Assembly (NCBI RefSeq): GCF_934560975.1
Contig: NZ_CAKTFO010000014.1
Span: 14,690 to 78,689 of the forward strand
Length of the DNA stretch: 64,000 nt
Direction: 5' to 3'
Origin: an uncultured Sphingomonas sp.
GTDB lineage: Bacteria > Pseudomonadota > Alphaproteobacteria > Sphingomonadales > Sphingomonadaceae
Made by a program: the position numbers and the translations under genes
In this document: positions 1-8,213 of the stretch, piece after piece
Numbering within the stretch: the first letter of the stretch is position 1
Layout of the letters: the number at the start of each line of letters is the position of its first letter
Notes under the pieces: generated by a model
Database searches by the model: none
The model's input: the letters and a program-made list of their open reading frames with translations, nothing else
What the model was told of the DNA's origin: nothing

Positions 1-666
1 GGTGGTGGCCGCCAGCTTGCCGAATTGTTCGGAGGCGGCACCGGCCTGACGGATGGCGACCCGCGCCTCCGCCAGCGTCGCGGCGATGTCGTCGCTACGC
101 TCGGCGAGCGAGCCCGAAATCCGGTCGAAATTGGCGAGGATGCCGGTGATCGACCGCTGATTCTGCGGGTTGAGCAGGTCGGTGACGCGCTCGGTCAGGG
201 TGGTCAGCCGGTCCAGCAGGGCCGGCGCATTGTTGAGCAGCGCGCCGAGCCCGCCCGTCTTTGGCGGGATCAGCGGCTCACCGAACGGCCCCGGCTGGTC
301 GATCGGGGGCGCGCCCTGCACTGCGCCGTCCAGGTTGATCTGGCTGACGCCGGTGAAGCCGACGCCCGCGATGGTGGCGGTCGTGCCCTGCAGGACCGGC
401 GTGTCTTCCTTGACGGAGATGCGGACGCGGATCAGCTCCGGCTGGTTTGGCATGATCGCGATTTCCTCAACCTTGCCGACCGGCACGCCCGAGAAGGTGA
501 CCGCCGAACCCTTGGCCAAACCGTCCACCGACGATTTGAACAGGATGTCGAACCTCTTGTCATTGGTGCCGCCAAAGCCGGCCAGCCACACGGTGAAGGC
601 GAGCGCGAGGGCCACCAGCACCAATACGACGCCGCCGACCAGGAGGTGGTTGGAACGGTTTTCCAT
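1..666 (-). CDS. mlaD: MlaD-family (MCE domain) lipid transport protein, C-terminus cut by window edge
   Basis: This is a substrate-binding subunit of an Mla-type ABC lipid transporter, which moves phospholipids between the outer and inner membranes; MlaD proteins sit in the periplasm, anchored by one helix. The visible 222 residues begin MENRSNHLLVGGVV with a single N-terminal membrane segment (about residues 8-27). A typical MCE domain follows (FKSSVDGLAKGSAVTFSGVPVGKV, here broken after GLAKG for reading; about residues 37-120), then a long helical tail. The reading frame is still open at base 1, so the stop is outside the window. It starts 20 bases after the mlaF stop, so it is the third gene of one operon. 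Family assignment is firm; the exact lipid is unknown. Confidence 0.93.
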   Translation of the reverse strand, partial: MENRSNHLLVGGVVLVLVALALAFTVWLAGFGGTNDKRFDILFKSSVDGLAKGSAVTFSGVPVGKVEEIAIMPNQPELIRVRISVKEDTPVLQGTTATIAGVGFTGVSQINLDGAVQGAPPIDQPGPFGEPLIPPKTGGLGALLNNAPALLDRLTTLTERVTDLLNPQNQRSITGILANFDRISGSLAERSDDIAATLAEARVAIRQAGAASEQFGKLAATT

Positions 667-685
667 CAGCCTGTCCTGGCCCCCT

Positions 686-1567
686 TCATCCGATCGCATC
701 CGGCGCGGTGTCTCCACCCGCCGATGCCAGAGCGGCATTGCGTCTTTTCATGTTTTCCAGCGGATCCTCGCCGCCATGGCGTTCCGCAGCGTCCTGCGCC
801 ACCCGCCCGCGCGGGCCATTGAAATATTCCTGAATCCACGGATGATCCAACGCCAACAATTCCGGGATCGTTCCGACCGCCACCACCTTGCGGTCCGCCA
901 GCACTGCGATCCGATCGCAGATGGCGTGCAGCGTATCCAGGTCGTGGGTGATCAGAAACACGGTAAGCCCCAGCGTTTCCTTCAGGCTCTTGATGAGGTC
1001 GTCGAACGCGGCCGCACCGATCGGATCGAGGCCAGCGGTGGGCTCATCAAGGAACAGCAGTTCGGGATCCAGCGCCAGGCTGCGGGCCAGACCCGCGCGC
1101 TTCTTCATCCCGCCCGACAGTTCGGACGGATATTTCGGGCCCGCCTCCGCCGGCAGCCCGGTCATGGCGACCTTGTAGGCGGCGATCTCGTCCAGCAACC
1201 GCTTGTCGAGGTGGGGGAAATATTCACGCAGCGGCACCTGCACATTCTCGGCCACGGTCAGCGTCGAAAACAGCGCCCCGCCCTGGAACAGCACGCCCCA
1301 GCGGCGGCGCACTTCGCGCGCCTCCGTATCCTCGCGGTCGATCATGGACTGGCCGAACACCTGGACATCGCCCGCCGACGGATGCTGCAGGCCGATGATG
1401 GAGCGCATCAGCACCGACTTGCCGGTGCCCGATCCGCCGACCACGCCCAGAATCTCGCCCCGCCGGACGTCCAGGTCGAGCTGGTCGTGCACCACCTGTT
1501 CGCCGAACCGGTTGGTAAGGCCACGGACGCAGATCACCTCGTCCGCCGGTTTGGTCCGCGCGCTCAT
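686..1567 (-). CDS. mlaF: ABC transporter ATPase, MlaF-like
   Basis: This is the cytoplasmic ATPase that powers the Mla-type lipid transporter. All nucleotide-binding motifs are readable: Walker A GGSGTGKS (residues 44-51), signature LSGGM (150-154), Walker B LLFLDEP (170-176) and the switch histidine H208. I chose the ATG at 1567 because it overlaps the mlaE stop in an ATGA arrangement; an in-frame GTG six bases upstream (1573) is the alternative. The length of 293 residues is slightly above the usual ~270, the extra part being a polar C-terminal tail. It lies between the permease and the MCE protein, as in other mla operons. Confidence 0.95.
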   Translation of the reverse strand: MSARTKPADEVICVRGLTNRFGEQVVHDQLDLDVRRGEILGVVGGSGTGKSVLMRSIIGLQHPSAGDVQVFGQSMIDREDTEAREVRRRWGVLFQGGALFSTLTVAENVQVPLREYFPHLDKRLLDEIAAYKVAMTGLPAEAGPKYPSELSGGMKKRAGLARSLALDPELLFLDEPTAGLDPIGAAAFDDLIKSLKETLGLTVFLITHDLDTLHAICDRIAVLADRKVVAVGTIPELLALDHPWIQEYFNGPRGRVAQDAAERHGGEDPLENMKRRNAALASAGGDTAPDAIG

Positions 1568-2667
1568 ATCCACCCCACCGAGGCGAAGAACACCGCAAAG
1601 AAAGCATCCAGCACGATCACGAGGAAGATCGACTGCACCACCGCGGCCGTGGTGCGCAAGCCGACCGCCTCGGCATTGCCTTCGACCTGCATGCCGTTGA
1701 AACAGCCGGCGATGGCGATGATGGCGCCGAATACGGGCGCCTTCAGCAGGCCCTGATACAGATCGGTGATCGGCACCACTTCGCGCACCCGGCTGACAAA
1801 GGTTACCGGCGGAATATCAAGGCTGTACCAGGCGAACAGCCCGCCGCCGACCAGCGCCACTATTGCCGCATAGAAGGCCAGCAGCGGCATCATGATCACG
1901 CCCGCCAGCACGCGCGGCACGACCAGGGCCTCCATCGGCGCGACACCAATCGTGCGCATCGCGTCGACCTCCTCGGCCAGGCGCATCGACCCGATCTGCG
2001 CGGCAAAGGCGGAGCCGGAACGTCCCGCGACCATGATCGCGGTCATCAGCACGCCCAGTTCGCGCAGGGTGAGCCGGCCCACCAGGTTGATGGTGAACAC
2101 CTCGGCCCCGAACTGACGCAGCTGGATCGCGCCCTGTTGGGCGATGACCACGCCGATCAGGAAGCTCATCAACCCCACGATGCCGAGTGCGTCGACGCCG
2201 ACCACCTCGAACTGGCGGACGACGGCATTCCAGCGGATCCGGCGCGGATGGCGCACCAGATCGGCCATGGTGATCAGCACCGCGCCGAAAAAGGCTATCA
2301 GGTTCAGCAGGGTGCGGGCGGCGGCGATCGTCGCACTACCGACCTCGTCCAGCACCCGCGTGAAGGAAGAGCGGGCGTCCGGGCGGATCTTGAGCGGCTT
2401 GTCGGCGGCCGCCACCTGTTCCAGCAAATGGCTTTCGTCGTCGTTCGCGCCCTGGATCGCGATGTCGTGGTCGCGCGCCATGCGATGGATCAGCCACGCG
2501 CCGACCGTGTCCATCCGCTCGATCCCGGACAGGTCGATCTGCTGCGGCGTGGTGGCGACATTGTCCAGCCGCTGCGGCAGGTCGCCGATGCGGGCCAGCG
2601 TCAGCGCGCCGGTGAACCGCAGCGTGCGGCCGTCATCTGAAAGCGTGTAATCGGCCGGCGCGGTCAT
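1564..2667 (-). CDS. mlaE: MlaE-family permease with N-terminal STAS domain
   Basis: This is the inner-membrane permease of the Mla-type lipid transporter. The first ~95 residues resemble a STAS domain (a soluble MlaB-like fold, with the segment QQIDLSGIERMDTVGAW). The remaining ~270 residues are the membrane MlaE domain, with hydrophobic segments and the typical ELGVLMTAIMVAGRSGSAF stretch. In E. coli the STAS function is a separate protein, MlaB, so here MlaB and MlaE are joined in one chain; this is known in alphaproteobacteria and is not new. It is first in the operon, followed by mlaF with a four-base overlap, and is divergent from the HAD gene at 2836. Confidence 0.94.
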   Translation of the reverse strand: MTAPADYTLSDDGRTLRFTGALTLARIGDLPQRLDNVATTPQQIDLSGIERMDTVGAWLIHRMARDHDIAIQGANDDESHLLEQVAAADKPLKIRPDARSSFTRVLDEVGSATIAAARTLLNLIAFFGAVLITMADLVRHPRRIRWNAVVRQFEVVGVDALGIVGLMSFLIGVVIAQQGAIQLRQFGAEVFTINLVGRLTLRELGVLMTAIMVAGRSGSAFAAQIGSMRLAEEVDAMRTIGVAPMEALVVPRVLAGVIMMPLLAFYAAIVALVGGGLFAWYSLDIPPVTFVSRVREVVPITDLYQGLLKAPVFGAIIAIAGCFNGMQVEGNAEAVGLRTTAAVVQSIFLVIVLDAFFAVFFASVGWI

Positions 2668-2835
2668 GCCGTCAGCTTAGTGCAAGGCGGCCGAGGCGCA
2701 ACAGTCGGAACAGGAGACATCGCCCGTCCTGACGCTTGCGGAGCCGTAATGTTCCCGAAGGACACGGTTATGCCACCTTGTGCCGGCGTGGGCGTTGGTG
2801 CCAACCGCATCCACGAACCCAGCCAAAGGAACAAC

Positions 2836-3510
2836 GTGGCCGATCTTGCCATCTACGACATGGACCGCACGGTGACGCGCACCGGCACCTATACGCCCTT
2901 CCTGCTGCATGCGGCCAGGGCGCTGAACCCGTTGCGGCTGGCGCTGGCGCCGATGGTGCCCTTCACCATGGCGGCCTATGCCGCGAAGCTGATCGACCGG
3001 CGGCGGCTGAAGGAGCTGAACCAGTGGCTGCTGATCGGCGGCGCGGTGCCGCGCGCCAGGCTGCACCCGGCGGTGGAGAGCTTCGCCGAATTGGTCCTGA
3101 AAACCAACATCCATCCCGGCGCGCTGCGCCAGATCGCGGAGGATCGCCGCGCCGGGCGCCGGCTGGTGCTCGCCACCGCATCCTACCGCTTCTATGTGGA
3201 GGCGATCGCTGAGCGGCTGGGCTTCGACGACGTGATCGCCACGGGTTCGGTCGCCGGACTGGACGACATCATCCATGCCCGCATCGACGGCGACAATAAT
3301 TACGGGCCGGCCAAGCTGCGCCTGATCGAAGCGTGGATGGAGGAGCAGCGGATCGATCGGGCGAGCGTCAAGGTGCGCTTCTATTCGGATCATGTGTCGG
3401 ACTGGCCGGCCTTGGCCTGGGCGGACGAACCTTTTGCCGTGAACCCCAGCCGGGGCCTCCGCCACATGGCCGCGAAGCGGGGCTGGCAAGTGGTCGACTG
3501 GGGCATGTAA
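2836..3510 (+). CDS. HAD-IB family hydrolase (SerB-like phosphatase fold)
   Basis: This is a cytoplasmic HAD-superfamily phosphatase. The nucleophile motif DMDRT starts at residue 8, motif II is in LVLATASYRFY, and the C-terminal motif YSDHVSDWPAL carries the metal-binding acidic residues. The GTG start at 2836 is chosen because AAAGGA lies five bases upstream and the HAD fold begins immediately after it (VADLAIYDMD); the frame is open further upstream but encodes nothing domain-like. The length (224 residues) fits the HAD-IB subfamily related to phosphoserine phosphatase. The substrate cannot be told from sequence. Confidence 0.85.
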   Translation: MADLAIYDMDRTVTRTGTYTPFLLHAARALNPLRLALAPMVPFTMAAYAAKLIDRRRLKELNQWLLIGGAVPRARLHPAVESFAELVLKTNIHPGALRQIAEDRRAGRRLVLATASYRFYVEAIAERLGFDDVIATGSVAGLDDIIHARIDGDNNYGPAKLRLIEAWMEEQRIDRASVKVRFYSDHVSDWPALAWADEPFAVNPSRGLRHMAAKRGWQVVDWGM

Positions 3511-3647
3511 GCGCGGATCGACCCTTGCCAATCATCTTCACAGCTGAGAAACACGCCAGCAAGGTGCCCGCCGTTATAGCAGGGATGCCCGGAAAGCAGG
3601 CGGAACAGCCTGCAAATCGGGCGGCGATCAGACGAGAGGATGCTGTT

Positions 3648-4079
3648 ATGATGTCGATCGCACTGCTGGCCGCCGCGACGTTGGTGAGCGAGTCACCCGG
3701 CCTCCATCGCGTGGCCGTGGAGCATCGCGGCGCGCCGCTGGAGGCGCGCTACGATGCCAAGGTGACGACCCGCCTGGAGCAGGTCGGCATGTCGGCGGGC
3801 ACCCGGATGAGCACCGAACGCTGCCTGTGGACCGCCAATGTCGAGGTGCAACGCCACGTGGTAGGTGGCGGCGAGCGGGCGCTGAGCAAGACCCTGCCGG
3901 ATTCGCGGACGTTGACCGGCAGCCGCCATGGCGATTGTCGGGCCGCCCGGGACGGGATCGCGCAGGAGGTGGCGCGACGCAGCGACGACGTGCGGGCGCA
4001 CGTGATCGCGGTGGCCGAGCGGGACCGGACGGACCTGCATGCCGAGATCGACGCCGCCCGCGCGCTGGCGATGAACTGA
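3648..4079 (+). CDS. Hypothetical protein, possibly exported
   Basis: I do not recognise this 143-residue protein. It starts with a short hydrophobic stretch (MMSIALLAAATLV) that could be a weak signal peptide, followed by a charged, soluble region with two cysteines (in STERCLWT and HGDCRAA) that could form a disulfide if exported. The ATG at 3648 has GAGAGGA seven bases upstream; a second ATG follows directly at 3651. The next gene, a TorF-like porin, begins nine bases after the stop, so the two are probably co-transcribed. No function is assigned. Confidence 0.7.
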   Translation: MMSIALLAAATLVSESPGLHRVAVEHRGAPLEARYDAKVTTRLEQVGMSAGTRMSTERCLWTANVEVQRHVVGGGERALSKTLPDSRTLTGSRHGDCRAARDGIAQEVARRSDDVRAHVIAVAERDRTDLHAEIDAARALAMN

Positions 4080-4087
4080 TCCACCGG

Positions 4088-4837
4088 GTGCGGCGCGTCC
4101 CCCGCTGCGGCGCGCTCGCCGCGCTGGCGCTTGTCCAGGGCAGTGCGGGCGCGGCCGTGATCGGACCGCCGCAGGTCAGTGTCGAGGCAATTACCGACTA
4201 TCGCCGGCGCGGCATCAGCTGGAGCGACGGGCAGGCCGCCGCCTCCGTCTTCGCGCGCCTGCCGGTGGGGTCGTTCGCGGTGGAGGCGGAGGCCCTGACC
4301 ACGCGCGGCGATCCGCGTCATGGACGCGCCGATGCGGCAATCGACGTGGCGGGGCGGTACGACCATGATCTGGGCGCTATCAGCCTTGACGGCGGGGTGA
4401 TCGGCCACCTCTTTCCCGGCGCAGGCGGGCTTGCCTATGTCGAGCTGGACGGCGGCGGATCGCTGCTGCTCGGCCCCGCGCGACTGGGTGCGCGCGCATC
4501 CTATGCCCCGCGCCAGGACGCGATCGGCGGCGACAACCTCCATCTCGGCGCGGACCTGTCGGTGGCGGTGATCGGCACGCCCTTCACCGCCCGCGCCGGG
4601 ATCGGTCGCAGCAGCGGCGATGCGCGCGAGGGGCCACGCGGGGGCCGCGCCTTCCGGCTGCGCCCGCGCGGCGACTATGCCGACTATATGGTCGGGTTCG
4701 ATTATGTGCTGAGCGCGCTGACGATGGGGGTGCGCTTCACCGGCACGGCCGACGATCAGTTCGACCGGTCGGTGGCACCCCTGCTCGCCCGCAACACGGG
4801 GGAGCGCCTGTCTGCCTTTGCCCGGGTGTCGTTCTAA
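4088..4837 (+). CDS. TorF-family putative porin
   Basis: This appears to be an outer-membrane beta-barrel protein. An N-terminal hydrophobic segment (about residues 8-22, ALAALALVQGSAGAAV) can act as signal peptide. It is followed by the pattern EAITDYRRRGISWSDG, which closely matches the start of the TorF/Gcw_chp putative porins. Alternating hydrophobic strands continue to a C-terminal phenylalanine (FARVSF), as expected for an outer-membrane barrel. The GTG start at 4088 is inferred because no ATG precedes the signal segment in frame; the ribosome site is weak, so the start is uncertain. It ends overlapping by four bases with the convergent DUF167 gene. Confidence 0.75.
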   Translation: MRRVPRCGALAALALVQGSAGAAVIGPPQVSVEAITDYRRRGISWSDGQAAASVFARLPVGSFAVEAEALTTRGDPRHGRADAAIDVAGRYDHDLGAISLDGGVIGHLFPGAGGLAYVELDGGGSLLLGPARLGARASYAPRQDAIGGDNLHLGADLSVAVIGTPFTARAGIGRSSGDAREGPRGGRAFRLRPRGDYADYMVGFDYVLSALTMGVRFTGTADDQFDRSVAPLLARNTGERLSAFARVSF

Positions 4838-5127
4838 ACGGCCCCGGCGCTACGCAGCAGGACGTCGAGCGCGGCACGGATCGCATCCGGATCTCCACTG
4901 ATCCGCACCCGCTTCAATCGTGCGGTATCGCCGGAGTGGAGGGTTACCGCGCGGCGCGGCACGCTCAGGGTTTTCGCCAACCATAGCAGCAGGGCCGCAT
5001 TGGCCTCGCCATCCACCGGTGGGGCCGCCAGCCGCACGGCCAGCGCGCTGCGCCCGTCCGCCATCGCCTGCACCCCGGCCGGCCCCGTCCGCGAGGTCCG
5101 CGGCGTGACCCGGATCGTCAGGATCAC
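4834..5127 (-). CDS. DUF167 (YggU-like) family protein
   Basis: This small soluble protein (97 residues) belongs to the DUF167/YggU family of unknown function. The family pattern is clear: an initial strand ILTIRVTPRTSR, then LAVRLAAPPVDGEANAALLLWLAK, then HSGDTARLKRVRISG. I chose the GTG at 5127, because GAGGG lies seven bases upstream and the family domain starts there. The frame stays open into argG up to an ATG at 5235, but that part is not domain-like. The gene lies 28 bases after the argG stop, so it is probably in the same transcript. Confidence 0.8.
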   Translation of the reverse strand: MILTIRVTPRTSRTGPAGVQAMADGRSALAVRLAAPPVDGEANAALLLWLAKTLSVPRRAVTLHSGDTARLKRVRISGDPDAIRAALDVLLRSAGAV

Positions 5128-5155
5128 GCCGTCACCCTCGACGGAGTAAGGCGCC

Positions 5156-6373
5156 TCAGTGGCCGTCGCGCCGCCCCAGCAGACGCAGGCGCAGGGCGTT
5201 GAGCTTGATGAAGCCCGCCGCGTCGCGCTGATCATATGCGCCCTGGTCGTCCTCGAACGTCACGACCTTTTCCGAGTAGAGCGTGTGGGGCGACTTGCGG
5301 CCGATCACCTGGACGCCGCCCTTGTACAGCTTCAGCCGGACGGTGCCCGTTACCTTGTCCTGGCTATGATCGATCGCGGCCTGCAGCATCTCGCGTTCGG
5401 GCGAGAACCAGAAGCCGTTGTAGATCAGCTCGGCATAGCGCGGCGCCAGTTCGTCCTTGAGGTGCGCGGCGCCCCGATCCAGCGTGATCTGCTCGATCCC
5501 GCGATGGGCGAGATGGTAGATAGTGCCGCCCGGCGTCTCGTACATGCCGCGCGACTTCATGCCGACAAAGCGGTTCTCGACCAGATCGAGCCGGCCGATG
5601 CCGTGGCGCTTGCCGAGTTCGTTCAGCTTGGCGAGCAACGCCGCCGGGCCGAACCCTTCGCCATTCACCGCCACCGCATCGCCGCGCTCGAAATCGATCG
5701 TGATGATCTCGGGCGTGTCGGGCGCGTCCTCCGGGTTGTCGGTACGCGAATAGACATAGTCCGGCACCTCCTCCCACGGATCTTCCAGCACCTTGCCCTC
5801 GGACGAGGTGTGGAGCAGGTTGGCGTCGGTCGAGAAGGGGCTCTCGCCGCGCTTGTCCTTGGGCACCGGGATCTGGTGCTGTTCGGCATATTCGATCAGG
5901 CGGGTACGGCTGGTCAGGTCCCATTCCCGCCACGGCGCGATCACGCGGATGTCGGGGGCGAGCGCATAATAGCCGAGCTCGAACCGCACCTGGTCGTTAC
6001 CCTTGCCGGTGGCGCCATGGCTGACCGCGTCGGCGCCGACCTGCCTGGCAATCTCGATCTGGCGCTTGGCGATCAACGGCCGGGCGATGGAGGTGCCGAG
6101 CAGGTACAGCCCTTCGTACAGCGCGTTGGCGCGCATCATCGGCATGACGTAGTCGCGCACGAATTCGTCGCGCAGATCGTCGATGAAGATATGCTCGTCG
6201 CGGACGCCCATCAGCTTCGCCTTGGCGCGCGCAGGCTCCAGCTCCTCGCCCTGACCGAGGTCAGCGGTGAAGGTCACGACCTCGCAATTGTAGGTCTCAC
6301 GCAGCCACTTCAGGATCACGCTGGTGTCGAGTCCGCCCGAATAGGCGAGCACTACGCGGCGAACGTCGCTCAT
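5156..6373 (-). CDS. argG: Argininosuccinate synthase
   Basis: It catalyses ATP-dependent ligation of citrulline and aspartate to argininosuccinate, the penultimate step of arginine synthesis, in the cytoplasm. The N-terminal PP-loop VLAYSGGLDTSV (residues 8-19) binds ATP, and the conserved stretches HGATGKGNDQVRFE and SPFSTDANLLHTS are present. The length of 405 residues is standard. The ATG at 6373 has GGAG seven bases upstream; a TTG at 6388 is the only longer choice. It probably shares a transcript with the DUF167 gene downstream. Confidence 0.97.
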   Translation of the reverse strand: MSDVRRVVLAYSGGLDTSVILKWLRETYNCEVVTFTADLGQGEELEPARAKAKLMGVRDEHIFIDDLRDEFVRDYVMPMMRANALYEGLYLLGTSIARPLIAKRQIEIARQVGADAVSHGATGKGNDQVRFELGYYALAPDIRVIAPWREWDLTSRTRLIEYAEQHQIPVPKDKRGESPFSTDANLLHTSSEGKVLEDPWEEVPDYVYSRTDNPEDAPDTPEIITIDFERGDAVAVNGEGFGPAALLAKLNELGKRHGIGRLDLVENRFVGMKSRGMYETPGGTIYHLAHRGIEQITLDRGAAHLKDELAPRYAELIYNGFWFSPEREMLQAAIDHSQDKVTGTVRLKLYKGGVQVIGRKSPHTLYSEKVVTFEDDQGAYDQRDAAGFIKLNALRLRLLGRRDGH

Positions 6374-6505
6374 TGCATCACTCCGCAAGGGAAATCGCGC
6401 GGGCCTTTGGCACGCACGGTGCCCGCGCGCAACGGGATGGCCTGTTCAACGCGCATACAGGCGGGCATGTTAAAGCTTGGCGGTGCAAGGGCACGGAGGA
6501 TTTTC

Positions 6506-6934
6506 ATGCAAAGCTCGATGATCGGTGCATGTCTGCTGGCAGGGCTGGCCGCTGCCGGTGCCGCAATGGCGCAGGACGCGCCGCCGCCCGCGCCCGGAGT
6601 GCAAAGCGGCCCCGGGCTAATGCTGCCGGCCACCCGCGACGAAGCGACCACCCGCGCGCGGGAGCGTTTCACCCGGCTCGACCGCAACATGGACGGCATC
6701 CTCACGCCCGAAGAACTGCCGCAACGTCCTGGCGCACCGCAGGGCGACGGCCGCAGCGGCCAGTTCGGCCGGCTCGACACGGATGGCGACGGCAAGCTCA
6801 ATGCCGCCGAGTTCGAGCAGCAGGCGCTGACCCTGTTCGACCGGATGGACACCGACCATGACGGCACGATCAGCCCGGCCGAGCGCGACGCGTGGCGCGC
6901 GCAGATGGGCTCGCGTCCGCCGCGCGCGCAATAG
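6506..6934 (+). CDS. Secreted EF-hand calcium-binding protein
   Basis: This 142-residue protein has a clear signal peptide (MQSSMIGACLLAGLAAAGAA, cleavage near AMA-QD). Three EF-hand loops follow, starting DRNMDGILTPEE, DTDGDGKLNAAE and DTDHDGTISPAE, each with the acidic residues at positions 1, 3, 5 and 12 expected for calcium binding except for small substitutions in the first. The start at 6506 is fixed by GGAGGA five bases upstream. It is likely periplasmic or outer-membrane associated and may sense or buffer Ca2+. It stands alone, divergent from argG. Confidence 0.88.
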   Translation: MQSSMIGACLLAGLAAAGAAMAQDAPPPAPGVQSGPGLMLPATRDEATTRARERFTRLDRNMDGILTPEELPQRPGAPQGDGRSGQFGRLDTDGDGKLNAAEFEQQALTLFDRMDTDHDGTISPAERDAWRAQMGSRPPRAQ

Positions 6935-6958
6935 TCCGCAGCGTCCCGGGCGGATGCG

Positions 6959-8191
6959 TCAGCCGCGCAGCTGCCGCTCCGCCTCCGCCATGTAATCCCG
7001 CGTGATCGGCAAGGCGGTGCGATCGCGGATATATTGCACCTGGTAATTGACCATCTGGCTGTTGATGAAGCCGGTCACCGACCCCGCCAGATAGAATTCC
7101 CACATGCGGTAGAAGCGTTCGTCATACATGGCGACGATCTCCGCCTTGCGCGCCTGCGTCCGCCGCAGCCAATGCTCGATCGTGTAGCCATAGTGGAGGC
7201 GCAACGTCTCCACATCGGCGGTGATGAGCCGCGCGGATTCGGACGCCTCCGCAATCTCGGACAAGGTGGGGATGTAGCCGCCGGGAAAGATATATTTGGT
7301 GGTCCAGGTGTCGGTCGGGCGGCGCATGCCGAGCCGGCCGATCGTGTGGAGCAGCATCACGCCATCATCGGTCAGCAGGGAGCGGCATTTGGCGGCAAAG
7401 GTGCGGAAATGGGCCGGGCCGACATGCTCGTACATGCCGACCGACACGACGCGGTCGAACTTGCCGGAAACCTTGCGATAGTCGATCAGCTCGAACCGCA
7501 CCTTGTCGGCCACGCCGGCCTCCTCGGCCCGCGCGCGCGCGATCTTCAACTGCTCTTCGGACAGGGTGATGCCCAGCACCTCCGCCCCGGTCTTCTGGTG
7601 CAGGTACAGCGCCATGCCCCCCCAGCCGCAGCCGATGTCCAGCACCCTCACGCCCGGTTTCAGGTACAATTTGGCGGCAATATGCGCCTTCTTGTCCAGC
7701 TGCGCCTGGTCGAGGCTGTTGTCGCGATCGGTGAAGTAGGCGCAGCTATATTGGCGGTCGGCGTCGAGGAAGAGGTCGTAGAGGCGCGCGGACAGGTCGT
7801 AATGGTGCGCCACGTTGCGCCTGGACTGCCGTTCCTGATTGTAGGTGCGCAGCCAGCCGAACGGATCGCCGGGCATACGGGCGCGTGCTTCCAGATTTCT
7901 GCGGTCGCTGCGGCTTTCCCAGCGATTGTTCCAGGTAACCAGATCCAGCAGCGCGTGAATGTCGCCCTGCTCCATCACCAGCCGCCCGTCCACATAGGCC
8001 TCGCCCGCGGCGAGCGAGGGCGCCAGCACGACCTTGCGCGGCGTGGCGCCATCGGTGAAGCGGACCGTCACCGGATCGCGGCCCGGCTCCGGCTTGCCAT
8101 AATGGTAGGTTTTCCCATCGGCCGCGTGGACGGTCAACTCGCCCCGCTTGATCAGCTTCTGGAAGGCGCGATCGAACAGCAGCATGCCCAT
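6959..8191 (-). CDS. cfa: Cyclopropane-fatty-acyl-phospholipid synthase family methyltransferase
   Basis: It is predicted to transfer a methylene group from S-adenosylmethionine to double bonds of membrane-bound unsaturated acyl chains, which stabilises membranes in stress and stationary phase. The SAM-binding motif VLDIGCGWGG lies at residues 183-192, and the family-typical stretches AHHYDLSARLYDLFLD and SVGMYEHVG are present. The length of 410 residues fits. The start at 8191 (MGMLLFDRAF) could also be the second ATG at 8185. It lies 22 bases downstream of the rlmN stop. Confidence 0.93.
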   Translation of the reverse strand: MGMLLFDRAFQKLIKRGELTVHAADGKTYHYGKPEPGRDPVTVRFTDGATPRKVVLAPSLAAGEAYVDGRLVMEQGDIHALLDLVTWNNRWESRSDRRNLEARARMPGDPFGWLRTYNQERQSRRNVAHHYDLSARLYDLFLDADRQYSCAYFTDRDNSLDQAQLDKKAHIAAKLYLKPGVRVLDIGCGWGGMALYLHQKTGAEVLGITLSEEQLKIARARAEEAGVADKVRFELIDYRKVSGKFDRVVSVGMYEHVGPAHFRTFAAKCRSLLTDDGVMLLHTIGRLGMRRPTDTWTTKYIFPGGYIPTLSEIAEASESARLITADVETLRLHYGYTIEHWLRRTQARKAEIVAMYDERFYRMWEFYLAGSVTGFINSQMVNYQVQYIRDRTALPITRDYMAEAERQLRG

Positions 8192-8213
8192 GACCGCACA
8201 CTAGGCGAATCCG

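Noticed and set aside
2680..2835. Longer N-terminus for the HAD hydrolase from an ATG at 2680
   Set aside because: That region has no domain features and a good ribosome site precedes the GTG at 2836.
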